From Hyphomonas neptunium ATCC 15444 (lineage in GTDB: Bacteria > Pseudomonadota > Alphaproteobacteria > Caulobacterales > Hyphomonadaceae): 64,000 nt of DNA. A program made the translations under genes and the position numbers. Where the stretch lies: contig NC_008358.1 of the NCBI RefSeq assembly GCF_000013025.1, forward strand, positions 3,286,001 through 3,350,000, given 5' to 3'. Positions 26,282 to 34,759 of the stretch are shown here, one piece after another. Under the pieces are notes generated by a model. It worked only from the letters and a program-made list of their open reading frames with translations, did no database searches and was not told the origin of the DNA. Every line of letters begins with the position of its first letter. The first letter of the stretch is position 1.

Positions 26282-27457
26282 ATGGCGACCGCATATATTG
26301 TAGCAGCAAATCGCACGGCCGGTGGCCGCAAGAACGGCGCGCTCGCCGAATGGCATCCCGGCGATCTGGGCGCGCAAGTGCTCAACGCCATCGTCGCAGA
26401 GACCGGCGTTGACCCCAAGGCCATCGAAGACGTGATCATGGGCTGCGTTTCGCAGGCCGGTGAACAGGCAGGCCAGATCGGCCGGACCGCCGTACTGGCC
26501 TCCAACCTTCCAAATTCCGTCCCTGCCGTGACCATCGACCGCCAGTGCGGCTCGTCCCAGCAGTCGATCCAGTTCGCGGCGCAGGCCATCATGTCCGGCA
26601 CGCAGGATCTCGTGATTGCGGCCGGCGTGGAAAGCATGACGCGCTGCCCGATGGGCATCAACGCCCGCGCCGGCAAGGTGTTCGACATCCCGACCGATCC
26701 GACACCAAAATCGGTGAAGGAAAAATTCGGCATCAAACATTTCAGCCAGTTTGCCGGCGCCGAAATGATCGCCAAAAAGCATGGCCATACCAAAGAACAA
26801 CTCGACGCTTTCTCGGTCGAAAGCCACCGCCGGGCCGCCGCTGCCACCAAGTCGGGCGCCTTCGCAAAAGAAATCGTCATCATCAAGGGCCGCAATGGCG
26901 AAGGCCAGGAAGTGATGCACGACAAGGATGAGGGCATCCGCTACGACGCCAGCATGGAAGGCATGGCGAGCCTCAAGATCCTCATGGAAGACGGCGTCAT
27001 GACGGCCGCGAACGCCAGCCAGATCTGCGATGGCGCGTCGGCCGTTATGATTGCCTCGGAAGCGGCGATCAAAGCGCACAACCTCACCCCGCTGGCCCGC
27101 ATTCACAATGTGACGGTCACTGCTGGCGATCCGGTCATCATGCTGGAAGAGCCGCTCTTCGCGACCGACCGCGCCCTGCAACGCGCCGGCATGAAAATCG
27201 GCGATATCGACCTCTATGAAGTCAACGAGGCGTTCGCCCCTGTGCCCCTCGCCTGGCTCAAGCATGTCGGCGCCGACCCATCGAAACTCAACGTCAATGG
27301 CGGCGCCATCTCGCTCGGCCACCCGCTGGGCGCATCGGGCACCAAGTTGATGGCAACGCTGGTTCATGCTCTGCGCGCGCGCGGTGGCAAATACGGCCTG
27401 CAAACGATGTGTGAAGGCGGCGGCGTTGCCAACGTCACCATCATCGAAGCGCTCTGA
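26282..27457 (+). CDS. acetyl-CoA C-acyltransferase (thiolase)
   Basis: Thiolase II-type enzyme, 391 residues, catalysing reversible Claisen condensation or thiolytic cleavage of 3-ketoacyl-CoA. Active-site Cys is in IDRQCGSSQQS, the second-domain His in NVNGGAISLGHPLGASG, and the C-terminal Cys in MCEGGGVAN; NEAFAPVPLAW is the family's NEAFA motif. Whether it favours acetoacetyl-CoA or longer chains is not clear; the GGRKNGALAEWHPGDLGA start is typical of the fadA/acyltransferase side. AGAAGGAAC is the ribosome site, and a terminator follows at 27481. Confidence 0.93.
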   Translation: MATAYIVAANRTAGGRKNGALAEWHPGDLGAQVLNAIVAETGVDPKAIEDVIMGCVSQAGEQAGQIGRTAVLASNLPNSVPAVTIDRQCGSSQQSIQFAAQAIMSGTQDLVIAAGVESMTRCPMGINARAGKVFDIPTDPTPKSVKEKFGIKHFSQFAGAEMIAKKHGHTKEQLDAFSVESHRRAAAATKSGAFAKEIVIIKGRNGEGQEVMHDKDEGIRYDASMEGMASLKILMEDGVMTAANASQICDGASAVMIASEAAIKAHNLTPLARIHNVTVTAGDPVIMLEEPLFATDRALQRAGMKIGDIDLYEVNEAFAPVPLAWLKHVGADPSKLNVNGGAISLGHPLGASGTKLMATLVHALRARGGKYGLQTMCEGGGVANVTIIEAL

Positions 27458-27480
27458 TCCGATAACGGATGAAGTTCAAG

Positions 27481-27511
27481 AAACGCCGGGCGGCAAGGTC
27501 CGGCGTTTTTT
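27481..27511 (+). terminator. intrinsic terminator after the thiolase gene
   Basis: AAACGCCGG (27481-27489) pairs with CCGGCGTTT (27500-27508) and runs into a T tract ending at 27511. Confidence 0.88.
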
Positions 27512-27518
27512 GTTGCCC

Positions 27519-27986
27519 CTACTCCGTATCCAGTTCCGGGTTGCGCACCTGGATAAGACCATTGGAAACCATCGTCATGACCGTCTCACCATTCTGGTTG
27601 AGCACGGTCTGACGGGATTTTGAGAGGCCCATATCGCGGCGGCTTTTCATCCGGCGTTTGGAGATAAGCTCCATCTCGACTGTCAGCTCATCGCCAGGAA
27701 ACACCGGCTTCACCCAGCGCAACTCGTCAATCCCGGGAGAGCCCAGACCGGCGGTTGGCTCCATATCCTTCCAGGTATCGACCATCAGGCGCATGGCCAT
27801 CGCGCCGCTATGCCAGCCGGAGGCCGAAAGCCGCCCGAAATGGGTCTTGGCCGCCGCGTCGTCATCCAGATGAAATGGCTGAGGGTCATACTTTGACGCA
27901 AACTCGATCACCTCTTCACGCGTCACCTTGTACGACCGCGACGACCGCGTCTTCGTGCCGACAACCATATCCTCGTAATACTTCAT
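27519..27986 (-). CDS. MaoC-like hot-dog fold dehydratase
   Basis: Single hot-dog-domain protein of 155 residues. The R-specific enoyl-CoA hydratase motif is visible as FASKYDPQPFHLDDDAAAKTHFGRLSASGWHSGAM, with catalytic Asp and His. It ends with TVLNQNGETVMTMVSNGLI. ATG 27986 (MKYYEDM) is favoured over an in-frame start nine codons earlier because it aligns with the usual YYEDMxVG family start. Likely substrate is an enoyl-CoA; it is too short to be mesaconyl-CoA hydratase. It converges with the thiolase gene across that gene's terminator. Confidence 0.88.
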   Translation of the reverse strand: MKYYEDMVVGTKTRSSRSYKVTREEVIEFASKYDPQPFHLDDDAAAKTHFGRLSASGWHSGAMAMRLMVDTWKDMEPTAGLGSPGIDELRWVKPVFPGDELTVEMELISKRRMKSRRDMGLSKSRQTVLNQNGETVMTMVSNGLIQVRNPELDTE

Positions 27987-28069
27987 GGGTTCATTCCGCC
28001 TGCTGCCATACACTTCCCGTGAAGCGGGATCGCGGGCTCAAGGCAAGTATGACGCAGCGGAAAATGCAA

Positions 28070-28099
28070 CGGCCCGCTCCAACAGGATGGAGCGGGCCG
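28070..28099 (-). terminator. intrinsic terminator after the vWA gene
   Basis: CGGCCCGCTCC (28070-28080) pairs with GGAGCGGGCCG (28089-28099), 8-nt loop. On the minus strand it is followed by TTGCATTTTCC, so it serves the vWA gene ending at 28133. Confidence 0.8.
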
Positions 28100-28132
28100 C
28101 GCGTCATTTTCAGTTTCAGCGCTCGAGCGTGA

Positions 28133-28894
28133 TCAGTTGTTGCCCTGGCGCTCCTTTACGCCTTCCTCGTCGGCAGCGGCGCGGTCTTCAGCATTGAACT
28201 CAACGGCCGGCGCAGCGCCTTTTCCGTAAGCGCGGGCCTTCTGCGCGAGGGAGTCCATTGAGCTTTCCATCCGGCCCTGGCCGACAGCCATGGTCTTGGA
28301 GGAGGACATGCCGACGGCTTCAGCATCATTGAAGCTGGCAAACTCGGCGCCCAGGAAAATCACCTCCCAGCCGCGCGCCTCTGCCCGGTCCAGCGCGGCT
28401 TTGGCGCCTTCCTTGGTGAACTCCTTGGAGGAGTTTTCCAGACCGTCGGTCATAATGACAATGACGGCCTTCTCAGGATTGTCTGCCTCGGCGCGGGTGA
28501 TGATCTTGCCGATGGCATCAAACAGCGGGGTCATGCCGCGCGGGTTGGCTTCATCGTTCGTGATGGTTTTCCAGGTCGACGGGTCGACCTTGTCGCGCAG
28601 CACGTCGAACTGCATGCCGTCCTGATAGTCGAATACGGCAACCGTCACGGAAGTCTTGATGTCAGCGCCGGCAATCTCTGCCCCCGGAGCATCAGCCGCG
28701 AAGCTGTCGGCATAGGCGTTCACGGAAGAAAGTGCTTCGTCCCAGATGTTTGACATTGACCCTGTGCGGTCAAGAAGGATGTAAGATTGTACCGTATCTT
28801 CTTTAGGAGGCTTTATCGGCACCACTTTGGCAGAAGCCGTGGCGGCGAGCGCGGCCCCGGCGGCGATGGCGATGATGGAATGAATGAGTTTCAT
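28133..28894 (-). CDS. secreted von Willebrand factor A domain protein
   Basis: Periplasmic or exported protein, 253 residues. A signal peptide (residues 1 to about 22, ending ATASA) is followed by a vWA domain with a MIDAS metal site: DRTGSMS (a conservative variant of DxSxS), a later conserved Thr in RGMTPLFDA, and IMTDGLEN. vWA domains bind proteins through the coordinated metal. The C-terminal 40 residues are charged. ATG 28894 is chosen because the signal peptide starts there and the upstream extension is not hydrophobic. Partner unknown; monocistronic between two terminators. Confidence 0.86.
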   Translation of the reverse strand: MKLIHSIIAIAAGAALAATASAKVVPIKPPKEDTVQSYILLDRTGSMSNIWDEALSSVNAYADSFAADAPGAEIAGADIKTSVTVAVFDYQDGMQFDVLRDKVDPSTWKTITNDEANPRGMTPLFDAIGKIITRAEADNPEKAVIVIMTDGLENSSKEFTKEGAKAALDRAEARGWEVIFLGAEFASFNDAEAVGMSSSKTMAVGQGRMESSMDSLAQKARAYGKGAAPAVEFNAEDRAAADEEGVKERQGNN

Positions 28895-28984
28895 GGCGGG
28901 CGTCCCTTCCCAGTTGCTGTGTGGGGAGGAGGCTGCGCCCCGAATACGGCGCGTCTGTGTCACGAATCAGGAATAGAAAAGGAA

Positions 28985-29012
28985 AAGGGCCGCCTTTTAA
29001 GGGGCGGCCCTT
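28985..29012 (-). terminator. intrinsic terminator after the desaturase gene
   Basis: AAGGGCCGCC (28985-28994) pairs with GGCGGCCCTT (29003-29012). On the minus strand the stem is followed by TTCCTTTTCT. Confidence 0.85.
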
Positions 29013-29056
29013 GCGAAACTGAACAGGTATTCAGACTAAGGCGTTCCGGGCACAGA

Positions 29057-29947
29057 TCAGGCGAACCGTGGCGCGATCTTGAGGTCTTTCACCCAGCCGA
29101 TCTTTTCCAGAAGCAGCAGCACTGTGCCGTTATAGTCAACGATACGATTCCAGACACCCTTGCGCGGCCGGTGTAGCGCGCTCTGGGGCTCGTCATGGTG
29201 ATGATCGTGGAAGGCTTCCCCGCCTGTCAGCAGCGCCATCAAATGATCTGCCCAGACCGGCGTTTTCAAATGGCCCAGCACGTTGATGCCATAGACAGTC
29301 GCGTGGAACTGGATAGCGCGGCCGATGATGACACTTGCGTGCAGCAGCGCCGTAAGGACCAGAGACCCTCCCGCCGCCCACACGATCAGATAGATGACCG
29401 CCGGAATGACGAAATGGATGACAATGCTGATCTCGTTATAAAACCGGTCCATCCAGACGATCACCGGATGCTGCTTCAGCCAGGCGGCCATCGGGCGGGC
29501 GGTATCTTTCCGGTCGCGGAACAGGATCCAGCCAACCCAGGCCCAGCGTTTGGACTCGAAGGGATTGTGCGGATCGCCTGGCCCGTCGGCGAAGCGGTGG
29601 TGCTGTGAGTGATAATTCACCCAGTCACGCAGATTGCCCTGCATGGCGATAATGATGTTGAGCATGGTCAGCACCTGGGCGGGCCATTTCATCTCTCCGG
29701 CGCGATGTTGCAGGATGCGGTGCATTGGCCCAATGCCCAGATTGCACCAGAAGACAGAGAAAGCGACCACCCCGAAGGCAATCGGCAGATACCACCAGTG
29801 GAAGGTCAGCTCGCTGACAAAGATGCCCAGCAATATCATGGTGGTGAACAGGCCGATCCCGATTGCGGGATAGCCAAAGGCCGAGAAGAAGCTCGGGATG
29901 TCGAAAGTTTTCCAGTTTTTCGGGATCGCGGCGGAACGCGGAATCAT
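29057..29947 (-). CDS. fatty-acid (acyl-CoA delta-9 type) desaturase
   Basis: Membrane di-iron enzyme introducing a cis double bond into acyl chains, 296 residues. The three His boxes are HRILQH (76-81), HSQHH (113-117) and HDHHH (247-251), plus the accessory NVLGH and DPHNP. Hydrophobic segments pair on either side of the boxes. It probably adjusts membrane fluidity. The upstream region (29948-30179) holds a TTAA-N7-TTAA CtrA-type site about 80-95 bp before the start codon. It has its own terminator at 28985. Confidence 0.93.
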   Translation of the reverse strand: MIPRSAAIPKNWKTFDIPSFFSAFGYPAIGIGLFTTMILLGIFVSELTFHWWYLPIAFGVVAFSVFWCNLGIGPMHRILQHRAGEMKWPAQVLTMLNIIIAMQGNLRDWVNYHSQHHRFADGPGDPHNPFESKRWAWVGWILFRDRKDTARPMAAWLKQHPVIVWMDRFYNEISIVIHFVIPAVIYLIVWAAGGSLVLTALLHASVIIGRAIQFHATVYGINVLGHLKTPVWADHLMALLTGGEAFHDHHHDEPQSALHRPRKGVWNRIVDYNGTVLLLLEKIGWVKDLKIAPRFA

Positions 29948-30027
29948 TGCAGGTCAGTCCTCTAAAAGCCGGCCGCGCTCAGGGCGCGGCACTCCCCATA
30001 TAGGTTGGCAGTCTCACTTTAGCTGCC

Positions 30028-30042
30028 TTAAGACCTGATTAA
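30028..30042. promoter_or_regulatory. candidate CtrA site (TTAA-N7-TTAA)
   Basis: TTAA at 30028-30031 and TTAA at 30039-30042 are separated by exactly seven bases (GACCTGA). This is the full CtrA recognition pattern of Caulobacterales and relatives. It sits in the divergent region between the desaturase (start 29947) and the gene at 30180. Confidence 0.5.
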
Positions 30043-30179
30043 GATGTCCCGAGGCGCAGTTAAAGTTGAATTTGCGTCTCACCTGCATTCCATTCGCAAT
30101 TGTTGTTTCGATGCCGCAAGACAGGTGACGAGTCCGGGCGCGATCCGCTATGCGTGGAGGGCGAGGCAAAGGGGGCCAC

Positions 30180-31397
30180 ATGACAGATGAGCGGCATCTG
30201 AAGGAAGCGCAGCGAGCCGTCGCGTTGCTGGGCCTCGAAGATGAGGTGAGCCAGGACACATCGGAAGCCCGCCTTCCCTGCCCCCTGCATGAAGACTGCA
30301 TCGCATCAGGTGACAATAATCTGGTCCTGAACTGGCAGCGCAATTCCTATGCCTGCGCAAATACCGGGGAAAGTGGCCCCCTCAGGGATCTGGTCCGGCA
30401 ACTTGAAAATCTACGGTCGCAGGTGCTTGCTCCGGCGGGCCGCAGCGCTCAGCCCCCCGAAACACAAGACGCCAACTCCCCACCGTCCGGGCCCATCGAC
30501 GCGGAATTCACGGAAGTGACCCGTGCATCCAATGCCGTTTTGAAAACCGAACCAAAAGTGCTCCAGCTGAGGCCCGAGCAGAAACTGCCTACTCCTCAGG
30601 AGATACAGGCCGAGCGCGAAGACCGGCTTGCCGCCCTCAAGGCGCAGCAGGCGGAAAAGCGCCGGGGCCAGAGTGAGCGCATGATCATCGGCGCCCTCTC
30701 GCTCGTTTTCCTGCTGGCCGGCCTTGGCGCGGCGGGGCTTTCCGGCTTTGCCAACTATCAGGCATTTTCCTCTACGGTGTCTGATCCGATGCAGGGGCGC
30801 ATCTGGGGCTGGGCCGGTGTGATCGCCGCCATCATTTCCTTCGGGGGCTTCACCTTCGTCTACTGGCACGGCGCCAACCGGCGCTTCAAGGAAGCCGCCC
30901 GCGCGCTGATCTTCGCTGGGGTCGGCGCCGGCGCCTCCATCCTCGGCACCGAAATCTATATACGTGGGAACGCAGAGGCTGCCGCAGCCGCCGTCGAGAC
31001 GGCAAGTTCGAACCGGGACGTATTGGCGTCGCAGATCGCAGACTGGCGCCGGCAACTGGAAGGCATCCCGCCGGAAACACGTTCCGTCGAAGGCCTTGAG
31101 GCCTATATCTTGGAAGTCGAGCGTGTGGGGCGCACTGAACAGAAGCCTTACCGCGACGCGCAAAATGAACTGGGGCTCGCCAGGCGCCGGGATGAATTGA
31201 TCACACAGATCAACGCTGCCAATGCCGAACTTCTCGGCCAGGGCTCTGGCAATATACTTCTGCAGGCCGAACAGCGTGCCTCATTGCCCAGCTGGCTGTT
31301 TGCCGCGTTGCTGGAGCTATTCTCGAGCCAGGCCACATCCATCGGCTTCGTCGCCTTGCTCTTGCTGGCCAGCGGAAAACGGGGCGCAGAAGAATAG
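30180..31397 (+). CDS. membrane protein with N-terminal CHC2 (DnaG-type) zinc-finger-like domain
   Basis: A 405-residue protein I do not recognise as a whole. Residues 30-70 resemble the CHC2 primase zinc finger: RLPCPLH (Cys34, His37), an Asn/Val/Leu strand, SYACANTGESG (Cys59) and an RDLVRQL helix, but the fourth Cys of CxxC is replaced by Thr; Cys40 may substitute. A linker rich in Pro/Glu/Gln leads to a basic helix, then hydrophobic segments near 168-190, 208-228 and 241-261, a probable coiled coil (about 265-350, rich in Ala/Glu/Arg) and a last helix (about 375-400). ATG 30180 has GGGGG upstream, though a weaker TGGAGG lies before an earlier start. No DNA-replication neighbours are present. 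Confidence 0.75.
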   Translation: MTDERHLKEAQRAVALLGLEDEVSQDTSEARLPCPLHEDCIASGDNNLVLNWQRNSYACANTGESGPLRDLVRQLENLRSQVLAPAGRSAQPPETQDANSPPSGPIDAEFTEVTRASNAVLKTEPKVLQLRPEQKLPTPQEIQAEREDRLAALKAQQAEKRRGQSERMIIGALSLVFLLAGLGAAGLSGFANYQAFSSTVSDPMQGRIWGWAGVIAAIISFGGFTFVYWHGANRRFKEAARALIFAGVGAGASILGTEIYIRGNAEAAAAAVETASSNRDVLASQIADWRRQLEGIPPETRSVEGLEAYILEVERVGRTEQKPYRDAQNELGLARRRDELITQINAANAELLGQGSGNILLQAEQRASLPSWLFAALLELFSSQATSIGFVALLLLASGKRGAEE

Positions 31398-31398
31398 C

Positions 31399-31423
31399 GG
31401 TAGCGCTACCCGGTATAACCGGG
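31399..31423. repeat. two adjacent palindromes between convergent stop codons
   Basis: GGTAGCGCTACC (31399-31410) is a perfect palindrome and CCCGGT-ATA-ACCGGG (31409-31423) a perfect hairpin. They cover the epmB stop codon and follow the stop of the CHC2-like gene by one base. No T tract on either side, so a read-through barrier or mRNA end structure is only a guess. Confidence 0.45.
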
Positions 31424-32455
31424 CGGCAGATAGGTCTCTCCATCCCGGCCACGCAGAACGAAGGCGTCGTCCCGACGCTCAATGTCGGGAAGGTTCATCA
31501 CCGCCTTTGAGACCCCGCCAGGAATATCGGCCACATAGGTAGGTGTCGCCAGGCCGGAAAGTTCATCCCTGAGGCGGCGCACCAACGCCTGCCCTTCCTC
31601 GACCGGCACCCGAAAGTGCGAGGTTCCAGGCGCCGCATCCAACTGGTGGAGGTAATAGGGTTTTATCCCCACACTGAGGAAAGCCCGCATCAGATCTGCC
31701 AGCGCTTCGAACGTGTCATTTACGCCGCGCAGCAGCACCGATTGGGAGACGAGCGATATGCCCGCCTGTGACAGACGCCGGATCGCCGCGACCGCTTCAG
31801 GCGTAAACTCTCTGGCATGATTGGCGTGGACCGCGACAAAGACCGCTTTCTCGCTGCTGCGAATTGCTTCGGTAAATTCCGGCGTTACGCGCTCCGGCGC
31901 GGCAACCGGCACGCGACTGTGCCAGCGGATGACTTTTACATGGTCGATCGCTTCCAGCCGCCGGGTCAAAGCCCCTGCGCGGGCGGGCGAGAGGATCATG
32001 GGATCGCCGCCGGTCAGGATAACTTCAAAAATCTCTGGCCGGTCTGCGATATAGGCACACGCGGCATCGATTTCCGCCTTGCTCAGTGCGTCCCCCTTCT
32101 CCGGACCGACCCGCTCTCTGCGAAAGCAGAAACGGCAATAGACCGGACAGGTCGATGTGATCTTCAGAAGAACCCGGTCAGGATAGCGGTGGACGATGCC
32201 CGGTATGGGACTGTGGGCGGCGTCGCCGATAGGGTCATCCATCTCGCCGGGCTGGGCATTCAGCTCTTCCCCGGACGGAACATATTGCAAGCCGATCGGA
32301 TCCAACGGATCGTCCCTGTCGATCAGGGTGGCCAGACGCGCGGGCAACGCGATCACATAGTTTTCCGCGACGCGGGAAACGACCGGCAGCTGATCTGCCG
32401 ATATGATCCCCGCAGTCAGCAACTCCCCGGCATGCCGATATGTCACCGGCTTCAT
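31406..32455 (-). CDS. epmB: EF-P beta-lysylation protein (radical SAM lysine 2,3-aminomutase-like)
   Basis: Radical SAM enzyme that converts alpha-lysine to beta-lysine for EF-P modification. 349 residues. The 4Fe-4S motif is CPVYCRFC (CxxxCxxC), preceded by GIVHRYPDRVLLKITST; VILTGGDPMILS and KPYYLHQLDAAPGTSHFRV are PLP/SAM-fold markers of lysine aminomutases. It is shorter than clostridial lysine 2,3-aminomutases, as expected for EpmB. It overlaps epmA by 4 bp (ATGA) and lies beside efp, which decides the function over a catabolic aminomutase. Confidence 0.92.
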   Translation of the reverse strand: MKPVTYRHAGELLTAGIISADQLPVVSRVAENYVIALPARLATLIDRDDPLDPIGLQYVPSGEELNAQPGEMDDPIGDAAHSPIPGIVHRYPDRVLLKITSTCPVYCRFCFRRERVGPEKGDALSKAEIDAACAYIADRPEIFEVILTGGDPMILSPARAGALTRRLEAIDHVKVIRWHSRVPVAAPERVTPEFTEAIRSSEKAVFVAVHANHAREFTPEAVAAIRRLSQAGISLVSQSVLLRGVNDTFEALADLMRAFLSVGIKPYYLHQLDAAPGTSHFRVPVEEGQALVRRLRDELSGLATPTYVADIPGGVSKAVMNLPDIERRDDAFVLRGRDGETYLPPGYTG

Positions 32456-33495
32456 GACGCGGGCTCCTCTAGGATCACGGGCGGCGTCCAGAGGACATCC
32501 GAGATGGACGGCGCGCCGCTTGCCAGCATGGCCAACCGGTCAAAGCCAAGCGCCACCCCGCTCGCTTCCGGCATAACGGCGACGGCATCGATGAAGTCCG
32601 GGTCAAGAGGATACCGTTCCCCATAGACCGCCTCCTTGATATGCATCTCGGCGCGCTGACGCGCTTCAAGCAGGACAGCGTCCGTCAGTTCCCGGTAGCC
32701 ATTGGCAAGCTCGACACCGCAGGCATACATCTCAAAACGTTCGGCAAAGCGTGGATCATCAGGTGCCGGCCGCGAAAGAGCCGCTTCGCTGATCGGATAG
32801 CGGCACAGGAAGGTCAGCCGCTCCATTCCGAGATGCGGCTCAATTTTCGTGACGAGAACCGCCGAGAAAATATCGGTCCAACTCGCCCCCGCGGAGATCC
32901 CCACGCCGGCAGCCAGAGCGGCAGCGTGAAACCCTTCTATATCTTCCAGATGCCGCGCCAGATCGATGCGGGCATATCGCTCGAACGCGTCTACCAGCGT
33001 AAGCGTTTCCGGCTCCAATCCAGGATCACAGCTGTGGCCTTTCCAGACCAGCTGCCCCTTTCCGGCCGCTTCAGCCGCAATGCGCGCAAGGGATACGCAG
33101 TCGCCCATGACATCGGCCATCTCTGCGCCGGCCCTGTACCATTCGAGCATCGTGAATTCAGGCGCGTGGCGGTCGCCGGTCTCCCGGTTGCGATACGCTC
33201 TGGCGAAATCGAAAATGCGCGGCTCCCCAGCCGCCAGAAGCTTCTTCATGGCAAATTCTGGCGAGGTATGGAGGTAAAATGACCGGGTTTGTCCATTTTC
33301 GGCAACAAACTGGGTCTCGAAAGCATGCAGATGCGCTTCATTTCCGGGGGAAACGACGAGTGCGCCGCATTCGGTCTCGACAAACCCTTCGCCATCAAAC
33401 CAGCGGCGCAAAGCCGTCTTCACCCGTCCGCGTGCCAGCAAGTGACCGCGGCGGCGGGCATGTACCTCAGGATTCCACCATCCAGATACGTCCAT
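32452..33495 (-). CDS. epmA: EF-P lysine aminoacylase (EpmA/PoxA/GenX)
   Basis: Paralogue of the class II lysyl-tRNA synthetase catalytic core without the anticodon-binding domain; it attaches (R)-beta-lysine to a Lys of EF-P. 347 residues. Motif 2 region FDFARAYRNRETGDRHAPEFTMLEWYRAG and motif 3 GVALGFDRLAMLASGA are intact, and GVELANGYREL is the amino-acid site. It overlaps epmB (4 bp) and is divergent from efp at 33629, a complete modification set in one place. Confidence 0.94.
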   Translation of the reverse strand: MDVSGWWNPEVHARRRGHLLARGRVKTALRRWFDGEGFVETECGALVVSPGNEAHLHAFETQFVAENGQTRSFYLHTSPEFAMKKLLAAGEPRIFDFARAYRNRETGDRHAPEFTMLEWYRAGAEMADVMGDCVSLARIAAEAAGKGQLVWKGHSCDPGLEPETLTLVDAFERYARIDLARHLEDIEGFHAAALAAGVGISAGASWTDIFSAVLVTKIEPHLGMERLTFLCRYPISEAALSRPAPDDPRFAERFEMYACGVELANGYRELTDAVLLEARQRAEMHIKEAVYGERYPLDPDFIDAVAVMPEASGVALGFDRLAMLASGAPSISDVLWTPPVILEEPAS

Positions 33496-33628
33496 AAAGC
33501 CAATTCCAGGGGTTCAAGGCCAGTCGCGGCCCGCCGCGCCAGACTGAAAAGCCACAGCATGCGGCTGGCCAAATGGTGCGGAGGCGGTATATAGCCGCCC
33601 ATTAGCTCACGCAACTCAGGAACACTCC

Positions 33629-34201
33629 ATGGCCGTTGAAATCGCAGCGGATATCCGCAGAGGCAACATCATCGAACATACCGACGGCCAACTCTATGTT
33701 GTCCTGAAGGCGGAATCTTTCCGCCCCGGTAAAGGCACGCCGACCACCACCATCGAGATGCGCCGCATCTCGGACGGCATCAAGGTCGTCAATACTTTCA
33801 AGACCTCAGAGAAGCTCGAGAAGGCTTTCGTTGAAGAAGTCGAGCACACCTATCTCTATCCGGAAGGCGACAATTTCGTCTTCATGAACTCCGCTAATTA
33901 CGAGCAGGTTACTGTCTCGGGCGCCATGGTCGGCGACGGTGCGCCCTATTTGCAGGAAAACATGCCGGTCAGCCTGCAGATGTTCAACGGCGACCCCGTT
34001 TCGATCACCCTGCCCCCGCGTTTCACGGCAGAAATCGTGGAAACAGAACCTGTTGTTAAAGGTCAGACCGCATCTGGCTCCTACAAGCCGGCAATTCTGG
34101 AGAACGGTGTTCGTATCATGGTGCCCGCGCACGTTGGCGTCGGCACGCGCGTGATCATCAACACGGAAGACGGCACCTATCTTGAGCGTGCCAAAGACTG
34201 A
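33629..34201 (+). CDS. efp: elongation factor P
   Basis: Ribosome-binding factor that relieves stalling at polyproline stretches. 190 residues with the three beta-barrel domains: KOW-like N-terminal domain, OB domain ([21 protein letters not shown], the EF-P signature) and the C-terminal domain ending [10 protein letters not shown]. The modified loop is FRPGKGTP with Lys35, the EpmA target, consistent with the adjacent epmAB genes. The 133 bp to epmA serve as a divergent promoter region; a terminator follows at 34283. Confidence 0.97.
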   Translation: MAVEIAADIRRGNIIEHTDGQLYVVLKAESFRPGKGTPTTTIEMRRISDGIKVVNTFKTSEKLEKAFVEEVEHTYLYPEGDNFVFMNSANYEQVTVSGAMVGDGAPYLQENMPVSLQMFNGDPVSITLPPRFTAEIVETEPVVKGQTASGSYKPAILENGVRIMVPAHVGVGTRVIINTEDGTYLERAKD

Positions 34202-34282
34202 CCAGAGGGCTGCGACGAGGCTCCCAGGGCAGCGTTCGATTCTTTGTAGTGAGCCGCTCAGCGCAATTGAGCGCGGTCAAAC

Positions 34283-34313
34283 AAGCCGGTGCGGTCACCC
34301 CGCATCGGCTTTT
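34283..34313 (+). terminator. intrinsic terminator after efp
   Basis: AAGCCGGTGCGG (34283-34294) pairs with CCGCATCGGCTT (34300-34311), one G-T pair, 5-nt loop, followed by T residues to 34313. Confidence 0.82.
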
Positions 34314-34759
34314 CCATTTGAAGCGAGAGAGAAAAACTCCAGGCCCGCTGCATTCTGTTGGGGCCAGGAGTTCCGCGGTGACGAAACACGTCAGATGCCG
34401 CTCTCAGGTCTGTGCTTCTGCTACAGACGGCAACCCGGAATACTTGCGGGCCAGTCGGCCGCTTCCGGGGCGCACCTGCACTTCATTGGATGGGCCCTGA
34501 AGTGAGGGCGGGGAAACCGGAAAGACTGCACTTTGGCGGTCTTGGGGGGAGGAGTGATCGCAGCGCGTCCTTCCGGTCACCTAACGAATACGCAGTATCC
34601 CGAATCGCGTTCCATCCCGGCGACGGAAACAATCCAAACAATTCCGGAAAGTTTGTTAACGCTCTGATGGGCAGGATGCTGCAAATGGAACTGTGACACC
34701 GCAACTGTCGGCGGTATGATGGTAAAGCTGGGGGCTTCAGAAGGAAGGACAGCGGCTCC
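34314..34759. other. 446-bp intergenic stretch with several hairpins, no recognised gene
   Basis: No convincing coding frame. Inverted repeats visible: GTCTGT/ACAGAC around 34410-34430; CACTTCA (34479-34485) with TGAAGTG (34498-34504), nested inside TTCCGG (34463-34468) and CCGGAA (34517-34522). This could be a small RNA or long leader of the PilZ gene; I could not match it to a known RNA family. Confidence 0.35.

Noticed and set aside
31406..32455. Catabolic lysine 2,3-aminomutase
   Set aside because: Shorter length and overlap with epmA beside efp favour EpmB.
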